From: Amoeboaphelidium occidentale
Taxonomy: Eukaryota; Aphelidiomycota; Aphelidea
Length of the DNA stretch: 43,783 nucleotides
Direction: 5' to 3'
Assembly (NCBI GenBank): GCA_023515795.1
Contig: JALGPX010000034.1
Location: 44,533-88,315 of the forward strand
Both the position numbers and the translations under genes were made by a program. How positions within the stretch are numbered: the first letter of the stretch is position 1; each line of letters begins with the position of its first letter. The notes beneath the pieces were generated by a model that was not told the origin of the DNA, searched no databases, and saw nothing but the letters and a program-made list of their open reading frames with translations. Below are positions 28,680-37,670 of the stretch, in pieces.

Positions 28680-29465
28680 TTAATTCGTATAAACTGGAGT
28701 TGGATTTCCACTGTCTGTCTGAGTATTTGCGGAACTGCCTCCTGGTCGGCAATACTGTATTGGTAAACTTGGATCGGATGGTGGCGCCGAACTATCTTGA
28801 TTAGGGGAAGGAGGGGTACTTGAGCTGCTCTGTTGAGTTGGGGCTGAGCTAGGCCTGCAGTATTGAACTGGCTTTGAACTGTCCGTGTTTGGAACAGTAT
28901 CTGTAGTTGGAGGAGGAATATATGCTTGAGGTGGAGGATTTGGCTGTGAAATAACAGCTGGAGGATAAGCAGCAGGCGGATTAGCAGAAGGTGGAGGATA
29001 TGCCGGAGGAGGTGGCGGAGGTAGAGCGTACGCAGGTTGTGGAGGGTTTTGAGGAGCAGTTGCATAAGCTGGAACAGGTGGCTGTGCTGCGGTTGATACC
29101 GCCTGAGGTTGCACTTGAGGTTGTACTTGAGGCTGTACCTGAGGCTGCAATGATGGTGCATCAGTGACTTGAGGAACTGCATAAACCGGAGTCATCGGAG
29201 ATGGGCTTGTCGCGACATTATACGCGGCCACAGGAGCTGAAACAGGTTGACCACCAGCATAAGCTTGTACAGCTGATGGAAGTTGAGCCGGTTGAGGTTG
29301 AGCTTGTTGAACAGCAGCAACAACAGAAGGAGTAGTGGAGGATGGAGGTCCGTAGTTTCCAGAGATATCAGGCTTCTGAACGCTGTTACCAAATACGTTT
29401 CCTGGTCGGGGACTCTGTGTTGTGATAGCAATGATGCATGTAATTAATAGAATAGTGTTCTTCAT
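28680..29465 (-). CDS. Secreted proline/glutamine-rich low-complexity protein
   Basis: Single exon, 261 residues. A signal peptide is clear (MKNTILLITCIIAITT, residues 1-16). The mature protein is almost wholly Pro, Gln, Ala, Ser, Tyr and Val, with four tandem QPQV units, runs of PPPPPP and AYPPP units. Near the C-terminus two copies of a motif VQYCRPSSAPTQ / IQYCRPGGSSAN each hold one of the few cysteines. This looks like a cell-wall or matrix protein, with the cysteines for cross-linking. No GPI-type hydrophobic C-terminus is present (it ends PTPVYTN). No family is recognised. Divergent from the SET gene. Confidence 0.75.
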   Translation of the reverse strand: MKNTILLITCIIAITTQSPRPGNVFGNSVQKPDISGNYGPPSSTTPSVVAAVQQAQPQPAQLPSAVQAYAGGQPVSAPVAAYNVATSPSPMTPVYAVPQVTDAPSLQPQVQPQVQPQVQPQAVSTAAQPPVPAYATAPQNPPQPAYALPPPPPPAYPPPSANPPAAYPPAVISQPNPPPQAYIPPPTTDTVPNTDSSKPVQYCRPSSAPTQQSSSSTPPSPNQDSSAPPSDPSLPIQYCRPGGSSANTQTDSGNPTPVYTN

Positions 29466-29775
29466 GTTCTAAGATAATGAAAAAATAAAATTTGGATCCT
29501 GGACATAAGACCAGAATCCGTTTAGGTCGTGGTTACATTCAATACTTTGAACTTTGCTCAATCAAATTGCGCGTGAAGAAGTGTCGGTGCAACGCGGAGT
29601 AACAAGTGTATCGTATACAATTAAGAGTCACTAAGCTAAGCATTAAGAGTCGAAAAGTGCTGCTAAGAGGTGCCGTGATCAGTAATCAAGTTCAGTGTGG
29701 TTTTTACCGACACAAAGTTTGCTGAAACTGATCTGTTTCATAATTGCCTGGTAGCAATCTTCTCTAGTTACAGCA
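29466..29775. other. Divergent intergenic region, secreted protein / SET protein
   Basis: These 310 bases lie between divergent starts. No ORF, tRNA or repeat was found. An AGATAA hexamer at 29472-29477 lies 7 bases upstream of the secreted gene start, which is too close and too common to claim as a GATA site. Confidence 0.5.
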
Positions 29776-30627
29776 ATGAAAAGCATCACGAATTTCGCTT
29801 TAGGGTTTCTAAGCGCATTTGCTTTACTGCAGATGAAAGAGCAACATCAAAAGAGACATGATACAGAAGCAGCAACTAATCTATCTGTCCGATTGTTACA
29901 GCTGCAAAAGATCAACCAAGAAACCAGGAGAACAATAGAAGTTTTGGAAAGAGATCTATTAGGAAAGTCGAAGAATGATGAAGGAAAGTATTTCTTTCAT
30001 GAGCTGAGTGAATACTTCAACGTTAAGCCGATCAGCGGTATGATCTATCAGAATGATGAAGTGAAACAGATGGTCGAAAACCACAATGTCGTAAATGACT
30101 CTTCTTATCGCAATTTCTTCACTTCAGTCGAGAAGGATAGTGAATTATACAATGGATTCTTGGATCGGGAGAAAGCAGGGATTAAATCAATGTATGTCAA
30201 GTGGAATTCTAAAGAGATCGGTTATGGCTGCTTCGCTAACGTCGATTTACCTCCAGACACATATCTCGGCGAGTATGCTGGTATACTGACAAAGGATAAT
30301 GCAAATACCGATTACATGTGGTCGTATTTGTTTGAGAATCTGGAAGGTGATGCAGTACTTGGTATTGATGGCAGACATACAGGAAACTTGCTTCGTTTCG
30401 TGAACCACTCAGAGAAACTAAAAAATGTGCGTCTAACTTACCAAGTCAAGGATGGAGTTTGGCGTTTAGGATACGTTACAACTGCTTTCGTAAAGAAAGA
30501 CCAAGAACTTTTCACATCTTATGGCGCTAGCTACTGGGAAGGACGAACTTTAGTTGACCCTGAAACTCTTGAAGTTGAGGCAGGATCTGCTAAAGAAACT
30601 CAAAAGGTACCTGAAAGCCAACAATAA
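29776..30627 (+). CDS. SET-domain protein with an N-terminal hydrophobic anchor
   Basis: Single exon, 283 residues. Residues 4-19 are hydrophobic (ITNFALGFLSAFALLQ) and look like a membrane anchor or signal, followed by a coiled-coil-like helix (31-62). The SET domain spans about 138-253: VKWNSKEIGYGCFANVDLPP, YLGEYAGILT, the pseudoknot motif LLRFVNHSEKLKNVRL (NHS 210-212) and ELFTSYGASYW. These keep the SAM-binding Asn-His and the catalytic Tyr region. No pre-SET or post-SET cysteines are seen, so this is not a SUV39 or SET1 histone methyltransferase. It may act on a cytosolic or organelle protein. Substrate unknown. Confidence 0.85.
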   Translation: MKSITNFALGFLSAFALLQMKEQHQKRHDTEAATNLSVRLLQLQKINQETRRTIEVLERDLLGKSKNDEGKYFFHELSEYFNVKPISGMIYQNDEVKQMVENHNVVNDSSYRNFFTSVEKDSELYNGFLDREKAGIKSMYVKWNSKEIGYGCFANVDLPPDTYLGEYAGILTKDNANTDYMWSYLFENLEGDAVLGIDGRHTGNLLRFVNHSEKLKNVRLTYQVKDGVWRLGYVTTAFVKKDQELFTSYGASYWEGRTLVDPETLEVEAGSAKETQKVPESQQ

Positions 30628-30744
30628 AGTGCCCCTGAGTCCTCTCATAAGGTCTTTTTCTTGTCCGATTGCCGACACCTCAAACTGTCCTTGTTTGCCA
30701 AATTATTCAGAGCACCGTGCTTTAATCTATCTCAAAAACGTTAC

Positions 30745-32115
30745 ATGTTGGACATTAACTTATTTCGCGTGGAAAAGGGTGGAAACCCTGAAATTATACG
30801 CACTTCGCAACGTCGCCGCAACGCTAAAGTTGAATTAGTCGATGAAGTTATCGAGCTTGATCGTGAATGGGTTAAGCGTAAGTTTATTTTACAAAGTCTA
30901 CTTACCTGATATTTAGTCAGATTTGAAGTAGACCAAATTAATAAGCAAGTTAATGCTGTTCAAAAGGAAATTGGTCAAAAGATGAAGAACAAGGAACCAG
31001 CTGATGAATTAATCAAGAAGAAGACTGATTTGCAAAAGTCTAAGGCTGATGTTGAGGCAACCATGGCTGCTAAGGAATCTTTACGTGATGCTAAGTTGGT
31101 TTTGATCGGAAATCTTGTTCATGATTCTGTTCCTTCCAGCGCTGACGAGGCCAACAATGAAATCATTAAACTTTGGCCTGCTGGTGAAACTCCAGAGAAG
31201 AAGACGGATATTTTGGCTCACGACCAAGTTCTTGAGAGACTGGGTGGTTATGATTCTGATCGTGGCTCTCGCACTGCTGGTCACCGTGGATTCTACTTGC
31301 TTGGTCCTGGCGTAGAACTTAACATGGCACTTATTCAGTATGGTCTTGATTTCTTGGGAAAGAAGGGCTACACGAAGATTCAGACACCGTTCTTCATGAG
31401 AAAAGATGTTATGGCTAAAACAGCTCAATTGGAACAGTTTGATGAAGAATTATACAAAGTTGTCGGTGGTAATGATGATTCTTACTTGATTGCTACTTCG
31501 GAACAGCCTATTTCAGCTTTCCATATGGGCGAGTCGTTTGAGAAGCCAAGTGAGCAACTTCCGATTAAGTATGCCGGATTTTCGACTTGTTTCAGAAAGG
31601 AAGCTGGTGCTCATGGAAAGGATACATGGGGAATATTCAGAGTGCATCAGTTTGAAAAGATTGAACAGTTTGTTTTGACTGAACCTGAAAAGAGCTGGGA
31701 AATGTTTGAGCAAATGATTGCTACTTCAGAAGAATTTATGCAGTCTTTGGGATTTAAATACAGGGTCGTGGCTATTGTTTCTGGTGCTTTGAATAACGCA
31801 GCTGCAAAGAAGTTTGATCTTGAAGCGTGGTTTCCATATCAAGGCGCATACAAAGAGTTGGTTTCTTGCAGCAATTGCACAGATTATCAGTCAAGAAGAC
31901 TTGATATTAAATGTGGTGTAAAGAAGAGCGGAGACCAACAGAGACCATTTGTTCATTGTCTTAACTCTACATTGTGTGCTACTGAAAGGACTCTTTGCTG
32001 TTTGATCGAGAACTATCAAACACCAGAAGGAGTTGTTGTTCCAGAAGTTCTTCGTCCTTACTTGGGAGGTAAAGAATTCCTTCCATTTACCCAACCACTA
32101 AAAACAAAGCGTTGA
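30745..32115 (+). CDS. SES1: Seryl-tRNA synthetase, cytosolic
   Basis: Two exons, 30745..30877 and 30917..32115 (39-base intron), encode 443 residues. The N-terminal long antiparallel coiled coil (DQINKQVNAVQKEIGQKM onwards) binds the tRNA(Ser) variable arm. The class II catalytic core shows motif 1 around TPFFMRKDVM, TSEQPISAFH, motif 2 FSTCFRKEAGAHGKDTWG with RVHQFEKIEQFV, and motif 3 NSTLCATERTLCCLIENYQ followed by VPEVLRPYLGG. Length and the MLDINLFR start fit the eukaryotic cytosolic enzyme; no mitochondrial leader is present. It attaches serine to tRNA(Ser) and starts the selenocysteine route where that exists. AATAAA at 32136-32141 lies about 20 bases past the stop. Confidence 0.97.
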
Positions 32116-32121
32116 ACATAA

Positions 32122-32403
32122 TTAGTGAAAGATAAAATAAAAGAAGTGGATCGTGTGAACGCCGTTAGACGTCAGCATAATACAGCTTAAATCCAAGCTA
32201 GAGTTTCTTAAGCGGACAAACTCTTGTAATTTATCAACAACATGTTCTATTGCTCTGTAGTTTACATTGATTCCCGTTTCCTCAAAACGATTCTGTAGTT
32301 TGCTTCAACAAGTTCTGTTTCTTAGCTTTTTTGGGATTAATTAAACTTCTCTAGTGATTTCAGACATTGAACTGACTCTATTCGCCAACACACTTGGATG
32401 CAT
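32122..32403 (-). CDS. Candidate small spliced gene of unknown function
   Basis: An open frame on the minus strand (32122..32304) encodes a helical, non-random-looking segment: NRFEETGINVNYRAIEHVVD then KLQEFVRLRNSSLDLS. It ends 6 bases from the stop of SES1, a convergent spacing normal for this window. A possible upstream exon (32347..32403, ATG at 32403, MHPSVLANRVSSMSEITRE) joins in frame through a 54-base intron, giving 75 residues. An alternative first exon (MYQSRQLP) with a GTAATG donor also joins in frame. Donor GTTTAA of the 54-base intron is weak, and the C-terminus (GVHTIHFFYFIFH) looks less convincing, so another intron or read-through may be involved. No family is recognised. Confidence 0.35.
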
Positions 32404-32526
32404 TATCTTTTTCTTGATTATTGTGTATCATTACGGTAACTGTCTGCTCTGATACATTTTTACTTTGAAGTCGCAATAAATAATCCACAGAGGCTTGGAA
32501 AGATGTAGAAAAGCTGAAGAAATAAA

Positions 32527-32532
32527 TTTATT
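32527..32532 (-). terminator. AATAAA polyadenylation-type signal of RRP43
   Basis: On the minus strand AATAAA starts 12 bases after the RRP43 stop codon, in an A/T-rich stretch. Confidence 0.4.
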
Positions 32533-32543
32533 ACTAATTCGTT

Positions 32544-33347
32544 TTATACAGTGGCGAGCCCTTTGAGTATTGAAGCGCATTGATTGATTGTTTTCATGGT
32601 TAACTTTGTTCTTGAACCACGCTTGCTCGTTAACAGATACTTTCCAGTGTTCCTATCCACGACAATTATCATTTTACCATCACAAACCGTTTCTTCAAAA
32701 GAGTCTGGGTCAGCAAGAAGGACCTGTTCCTTATCAAAAAGTCCAAACGACATTGACACAGGTTCCTTCAGTAATAAGTTCGATCGATCGTCGTAGTACT
32801 TTCCGCTTTCCACTGAGAGCTCTGCACTTTCATCGGAGTACGTCACGTAGGGGAGCTTCAGATTCTTAAGGGCTGAAGTGGCAGCCAATAAGCAACCATC
32901 AAATACACAACCATCGTCAACGAGACAATACAAATCGATATGAAGCACAAACACGTACTTCGTTTCTTTAATACAAAGAAGCTTCTTATCGACTATGCTG
33001 TTGATTAATTTGTTTAAAAGTGGAGCTTCCTCAATAGTTTCTGAACAACCCTGACATGAACGATCAATATTAACAATTACGAACCCATCAGCAGGATGAT
33101 CATATTCAGGTTGTGCTACTTCTATTGATATTCCACAGATGACTTTAGAGTCGCCAATTTGCGAGAGGCACGATGATGGCACTGTGTGTAAAATATCTAA
33201 ACACGGTCAATAAGAAGCTTTCAATAAAAACGCGATACTTTGAACAACGCTTCGTTCTCTGAAATTCAGATGGCCTCTTCCATCTTGTCTTGTCTTATTA
33301 ATGCTCAGAAATTGAGAAAGATAGAGCTTTGGTTCCAAATTTTGCAT
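32544..33347 (-). CDS. RRP43: Exosome core subunit RRP43 / EXOSC8-like (RNase PH fold)
   Basis: Two exons, complement(32544..33196, 33239..33347), with a 42-base intron, give 253 residues. The N-terminus MQNLEPKLYLSQFLSINKTR and DGRGHLNFRERSVVQ carries the RNase PH-type R-x-D-G-R signature (TRQDGRG). Then come IGDSKVICGISIEVAQP, VFVLHIDLYCLVDDGCVFDG, AATSALKNLKLP, SFGLFDKEQVLLADPDSFEE and IIVVDRNTGK. The match is best to RRP43/EXOSC8; RRP45 and RRP42 are the alternatives. Such subunits form the catalytically inert hexameric ring of the RNA exosome. The second exon alone has no ATG, which is why the 5' exon is needed. A minus-strand AATAAA lies at 32532-32527, 12 bases past the stop. Confidence 0.88.
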
Positions 33348-33404
33348 GATCAAAAAATAATCGAGTTTCAGTGTCTATTCAAACTTTGCATTTCAAGAGA
33401 CGTT

Positions 33405-33914
33405 TCAGAATGTGCCACGGTTCATAATCATCCACGTAGAGGAGAGACCTACATAACAGTGTTAAGTGGTTATAATCATAGAAAACTTACTGGCAACCAT
33501 GAGCGGCGACAATACTCCAGCGTGCTTCAATGATGCAGTCCTGTAAATGAATACTTCACTCGCAAAGTGTGTTAATGCGATAAGGAACGTTGATAGTGTA
33601 ATGTCGTATAGTCTTCAAGTATTAGGGTGCATAGATTGAGCCAGATTACGTTTGATTTTGTGGTTGATAAGCACAAGATATTCTGATAACAGCTGACAAT
33701 AGAGTCCATGTACCAAATAATCTTGTTGCGAGAGGTGTTACTGAGACTTAGTCTGTTTTCCCGAGAACTTAAAATTACCCTCAGGCTGTTTTAGACCGTA
33801 AATCATTCTGGTTAGCTTTGGGTTATAGGATGATGTGAAGCATTGAAGTGTGTTGAAAACCGATAGAACGGTAACAAATAGAAGCCATTTGCCTAGCGCG
33901 TACTGTGGAATCAT
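33405..33914 (-). CDS. ERG28: Ergosterol biosynthesis scaffold protein Erg28
   Basis: Four exons, complement(33405..33448, 33491..33612, 33650..33740, 33779..33914), with introns of 42, 37 and 38 bases, give 130 residues. The protein reads MIPQYALGKWLLFVTVLSVF NTLQ at the start, then ATRLFGTWTLLSAVIRISCA, then LYDITLSTFLIALTHFASEV, and ends SPLMVASLSSTWMIMNRGTF. These match Erg28 (TRTFGxWTLxSxxIR and HFxSE) and its four membrane spans. Erg28 tethers the C-4 demethylation enzymes Erg25-27 in the ER. No single exon exceeds 136 bases, so ordinary ORF searches miss it. It starts 12 bases after the TMEM223-like stop and ends 57 bases before the RRP43 start, all on the same strand. Confidence 0.93.
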
Positions 33915-33926
33915 TTTACTCAGACT

Positions 33927-34696
33927 CTATTTCTTTCTGCTAAAAAAGCTTTCGAATGAAGGATGAAGCGTTCCACGTTTAGCTGGAATGATATAAGAAA
34001 CGTAAGCCTTGTTAGGTTTTAAATAATAGGAGCCTATATGAATTAGTAAAGCTCATGCGTTAAACAAATAAGTCTTACCGTTCTTTCCTGGAATAAGCTT
34101 TGACTTGTTGAGACCAATTTCTTTGTGATACGTCTTGTTAAGTATGAAATCTCTTGTAGATATCGCTAACCGTGAATAAAGTGGATTATTCAGGCATGGA
34201 ATCATATCCAACTTCACAATAAACCTGTAACAAAGTTAAAACTCCAAAACTTCCAATGATATCACCTTGATCTGTAGAAATACGCACCCCAAGAAGCCAT
34301 CGTAACCATGCCCGCGATGAATGCACCAAAGAAGAATGAGTTCGTCTTCATGGATTCTACTTCTTTCTTTTGTTCCGGCGTAGCATTTGGTGGTAGAACT
34401 GCGCGCTTTTGAATATGCATCACAGTCTCAAACGCAAGAGCTCCATTCAGAAAAGCAACGAACACGAATGCGCTTAGTAAATAATCCATAGCCCTGTTCC
34501 TAGTCTTTTCCTCGAATAGTACAACTTTATCTCCGAATGATATTTGCTGATCTATCGGTGTTGTTGGTGCTTGTGTTTTTGTAACCTTCTTTGCTGTTGG
34601 GCTACGCGCTACTGAGATTTTCTCCTTCTCTGCTGGCTTAAAGTTCAACTTAAGACCTCTTCGTGTGATTATGCAGCGTAGTATGGGCCTGAACAT
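33927..34696 (-). CDS. TMEM223-like two-pass mitochondrial membrane protein
   Basis: Three exons, complement(33927..34033, 34079..34224, 34266..34696), with introns of 45 and 41 bases, give 227 residues. The N-terminus (MFRPILRCIITRRGLKLNFK) is a likely mitochondrial presequence. Residues 57-68 (KVVLFEEKTRNR) precede a first membrane span (70-92); a second lies at 119-141. The soluble end contains LYSRLAISTRDFILNKTYHK, SKLIPGKN, YLKPNKAYVSYIIPAKRG and TLHPSFESFF. The DVVLFE-start, two spans and beta-rich tail ending in a G-T-x-x-x-S-F segment recall TMEM223, linked in animals to cytochrome c oxidase assembly. That identification is by pattern only. The TMEM186/TMEM70 group is the alternative. 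Confidence 0.75.
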
Positions 34697-34756
34697 TTTC
34701 TGTATTGGGAATTTATTCTGATAAAGTTTTAAATTTGTTTTGTGAAGAATATGTGA

Positions 34757-35538
34757 TTACTGAGCTTTCTCTGAGTCTAGTACTCCCTTGATGGCTCTCA
34801 TGGTAGCAATGTTCGTAACCAACTTCCTGATCAAAAATACTTCACCAATTAGAATACCCAAAGTAATTGGGAGAGTAAGCAGGAACACAAACCAATTTGT
34901 GAACACGAACAGGAGGATAACAAAGATGAATAGGATAGCAGCAGTAATAGCTTGTCCTGCAATTTCTCCTTGCAACTTTGTGTACTTTGAGACCAGCTCA
35001 GATTTGTTCATGTTGGAAAGTTCTGCGTTTTTAGCTGCAGCCTTTCTTTGCTTCACACACTTGAACAAAGGACAGGTTTCATCTTTGCAGTTCTGTAGTG
35101 ACTCCCAAGCAGCATCACCCTCTTCAGGACACGTCTGTTGAGCAAAGTTCTTGTACAGCTTCTGAGCGTGTTCTTGTAGTTCTGGAGTGTTGTATTGTTT
35201 GAAGTCATCAGCTTTTAGGGATGTTGCTTCGACTTGTAAATATGCATTAAATTCAGTTGTATCAATTTTGCCATCACCATTGACATCGACTTCCTGGAAA
35301 GTTGGCTTCTCAAATCCGGCGTAAAACTTCAGACCAGCTGCACCATTAATAGCGCGATCAAATTCAACTTGAGATAGAGCGCCTTCATAGGAAAGTTATT
35401 GAAATTTAATAATATCTTACCATTCTGGTCGCCATCTAGTCTTTTAAACATTCTATCAGTAGCTTCTTCATTCAATTGAGGAAAGTTGATGGCCAAAGCA
35501 AATGATGCCAAGTTGATAAGTGCAATAGTGTATTTCAT
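34757..35538 (-). CDS. EF-hand, signal-peptide-bearing two-pass membrane protein
   Basis: Two exons, complement(34757..35382, 35421..35538), with a 38-base intron, give 247 residues. Residues 1-16 (MKYTIALINLASFALA) are a signal peptide. Two EF-hands follow: DGDQNGALSQVE (35-46) and DVNGDGKIDTTE (72-83), each with the full set of calcium-binding oxygens. A cysteine cluster (Cys124, 138, 143, 148; TCPEEGDAAWESLQNC and DETCPLFKC) may form two disulfides. A basic helix leads into two closely spaced hydrophobic segments (184-202 and 204-224), and a cytosolic-type tail ends DSEKAQ. The layout suggests a luminal calcium sensor in the ER or Golgi with a hairpin anchor. I recognise no named family. 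Confidence 0.82.
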
Positions 35539-35757
35539 GTCTTTGAATGCTATATTATGGACACACGATACACGCTTTTTAAACTTGCCACATTGTGGCT
35601 TGGAACCGCCATCAATATTACCATTTGGGAAAGTGCTGGGTGGCGCTTCTGTAAGAGGAAGGTGATCGCGTAATTATGGCTTGTGGCTTGTTGAAACAGA
35701 ACTTGTTCCGATTCCCAGACACACGAAGTGATGATATAAATCGTTAACTTTTATTAT

Positions 35758-37650
35758 TTACTCGTCTGGGTCTGCGTCAACCAACTCAATATCATTAAAA
35801 TTTTGATATTCTTCCAACTGTATCTTGCTTTCGATAATTGTTTTGACAGGCTCTTTGACTTCCTTTATGTCGAGCTTTATCCTCTTTGTTACATGCTCCG
35901 TATGCTCTTGAACAACATCCATAGAGACAACATTACTTTCGATAGCTTCTGTGACGTGTTCAGTTATTTCCTCTTGCATTACGTCTTCGTCTTCTTCTTG
36001 ATCATCCAATTCTTCTTCCTCCTCTTCTCTGTCTTCGGCTTTCGCAAAACCTGCTTTATAATGTATTGGAACAACTGAAGGATGCATAATCTTGTTCATG
36101 TGCAATAATCCAGTCTGGCAAATGTCAAAGCCGTTGTTTGCGCCTTTAGACAATAGCTGAACAATCATGTACATTGTACCAGATGCTTCGCTTTTCATTT
36201 TCAGTGCAAGAGAGACTATGCATTCGTAATATTTTGATGCTAGTTTTCGAGAAAACTTTTGTTTGCCCGTTTCATAAGAAACCAAATGCGAAATCACTGT
36301 TTGCAGAAGATTAAGGAACGAATGATCCGTAAAATACAAAATAGACATGGGAAACAGCATTATGAGATCAAGAGCTCCAATGATAATTCCTTCGTCACTA
36401 TACGGTAATTTTCCAAAAGAGTCTCCCTCACTGACAGCCATTCTCACTTTTCCTTTGCCCTTTCTTGAACCTTTGCTGACTTCTTTCTTTGGTTCAAATC
36501 CAACTTTAACAGGAACAAGTAAAAACATTACAAATTCATAAACATTTTGGACACAATGTAACTGTATACCCGCTTGTTGACACTCCTTCAAGACCTTTAA
36601 CATGTTAGAAACGAACAGGGAGGACTTTTCTTGATGCGACAAGAACCTCTCCAAAATCTTTGAAATCATTCCACGATATCTCATGGCTCTACTTCCTGTG
36701 GTAGCCAACAATGAACCGAGATGATTCAAAGATTGAATCAATACAAGAGGAAAGCAAACTGCATAACTAAAAGAGAGTCTTTCCGATACTGCGCTGTTTT
36801 TAACAACAAAGCCATACTCGCATACAGATGAGTTGTTGTGACAGAATAGCGAGATACGATGAAGTAAATGCAACATCTCCTTCAGAGGAAACTTAACAAC
36901 GCCAAAATCGCAACCTAAAGCAAGGGCGCTGATTTTTAGGCAATTGATAAGCCAGCGGCTATACACCTGTGAAACTTCGATATAATTGTCTGTTTGCAAG
37001 TTGACAAAATCGAACTCTGGATAGTTTGGTCTCTTGATTAACTTTGTGTCCTCTTCTATGTCTTCCTTATTAAACATTTTATCTAGCAACCAATGCCCCG
37101 AACCAATTAGTTTCTTTGTGAAGTCTTCGAAATCTCTCTTCTGGACTGACGCGATGGCGAAGCACATTAATTGAGAACAACAGCACTTGACATCGTCGAT
37201 TCCAAAAGCAGTATAGAAACTTACAGAAATGATCTTATCGATAAATGGCTTGATGATGCCCTTGAACATACGGAGCATTACCAAAATGAAATGCCACTCA
37301 TCATCTTGGAGTCTTCTCTGGTCTTTCCTTTTTGCAGCAAACAGCGTGTTGAGAGTTTTTGGCAGATACTCAGCAACGATATCTCGTGACAATTCCGCAT
37401 TTCCACGACAATATCGAAATAAAGCCTTCCTTACACTTATATCTTCGTGCTTCGTGACCAAATGCTTTAACAGCTCGATGCTTAGATCGCGATCATGTTC
37501 TTTGGCTTGAGTGATCAAATGCACCAACAGACTTGCTTCACGTGTCTTCTTCAAGAGCAAAAAGTAATCTTTCTCATTCATATTCGCATAGTACAAAGTA
37601 TCAGGCGTAGTAATGTCCGCGTTGTCGATAATAGCTGATATCGTGTTCAT
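35758..37650 (-). CDS. PELP1/Rix1-like ribosome-biogenesis protein with acidic tail
   Basis: Single exon, 630 residues. The protein is alpha-helical and HEAT/ARM-like. A region near residues 245-320 (VVKFPLKEMLHLLHRISLF, then FPLVLIQSLNHLGSLLATTG and YRGMISKILERFL) follows the PELP1/Rix1 pattern VxxPxxxIxxLxxRxLS. A basic loop KKEVSKGSRKGKGKVR lies at about 390-405. The C-terminus is highly acidic (EDREEEEEELDDQEEDEDV), like the glutamate-rich tail of PELP1. Rix1/PELP1 works with Ipi1/TEX10 and Ipi3/WDR18 in 60S pre-ribosome maturation. The similarity is weak in places. Its start lies 20 bases from the divergent homocysteine methyltransferase start. Confidence 0.6.
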   Translation of the reverse strand: MNTISAIIDNADITTPDTLYYANMNEKDYFLLLKKTREASLLVHLITQAKEHDRDLSIELLKHLVTKHEDISVRKALFRYCRGNAELSRDIVAEYLPKTLNTLFAAKRKDQRRLQDDEWHFILVMLRMFKGIIKPFIDKIISVSFYTAFGIDDVKCCCSQLMCFAIASVQKRDFEDFTKKLIGSGHWLLDKMFNKEDIEEDTKLIKRPNYPEFDFVNLQTDNYIEVSQVYSRWLINCLKISALALGCDFGVVKFPLKEMLHLLHRISLFCHNNSSVCEYGFVVKNSAVSERLSFSYAVCFPLVLIQSLNHLGSLLATTGSRAMRYRGMISKILERFLSHQEKSSLFVSNMLKVLKECQQAGIQLHCVQNVYEFVMFLLVPVKVGFEPKKEVSKGSRKGKGKVRMAVSEGDSFGKLPYSDEGIIIGALDLIMLFPMSILYFTDHSFLNLLQTVISHLVSYETGKQKFSRKLASKYYECIVSLALKMKSEASGTMYMIVQLLSKGANNGFDICQTGLLHMNKIMHPSVVPIHYKAGFAKAEDREEEEEELDDQEEDEDVMQEEITEHVTEAIESNVVSMDVVQEHTEHVTKRIKLDIKEVKEPVKTIIESKIQLEEYQNFNDIELVDADPDE

Positions 37651-37670
37651 TCTCTTTTTCAGTTCAAAAA

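Noticed and set aside
28482-28766. A 94-codon plus-strand frame with CYNC
   Set aside because: It overlaps the 3' end of the secreted-protein gene, has no homology, and the cysteine pair is isolated.
36491-36501. GGTTCAAATCC, a match to a tRNA B box
   Set aside because: It lies inside the PELP1-like coding frame, and no A box or cloverleaf can be formed around it.
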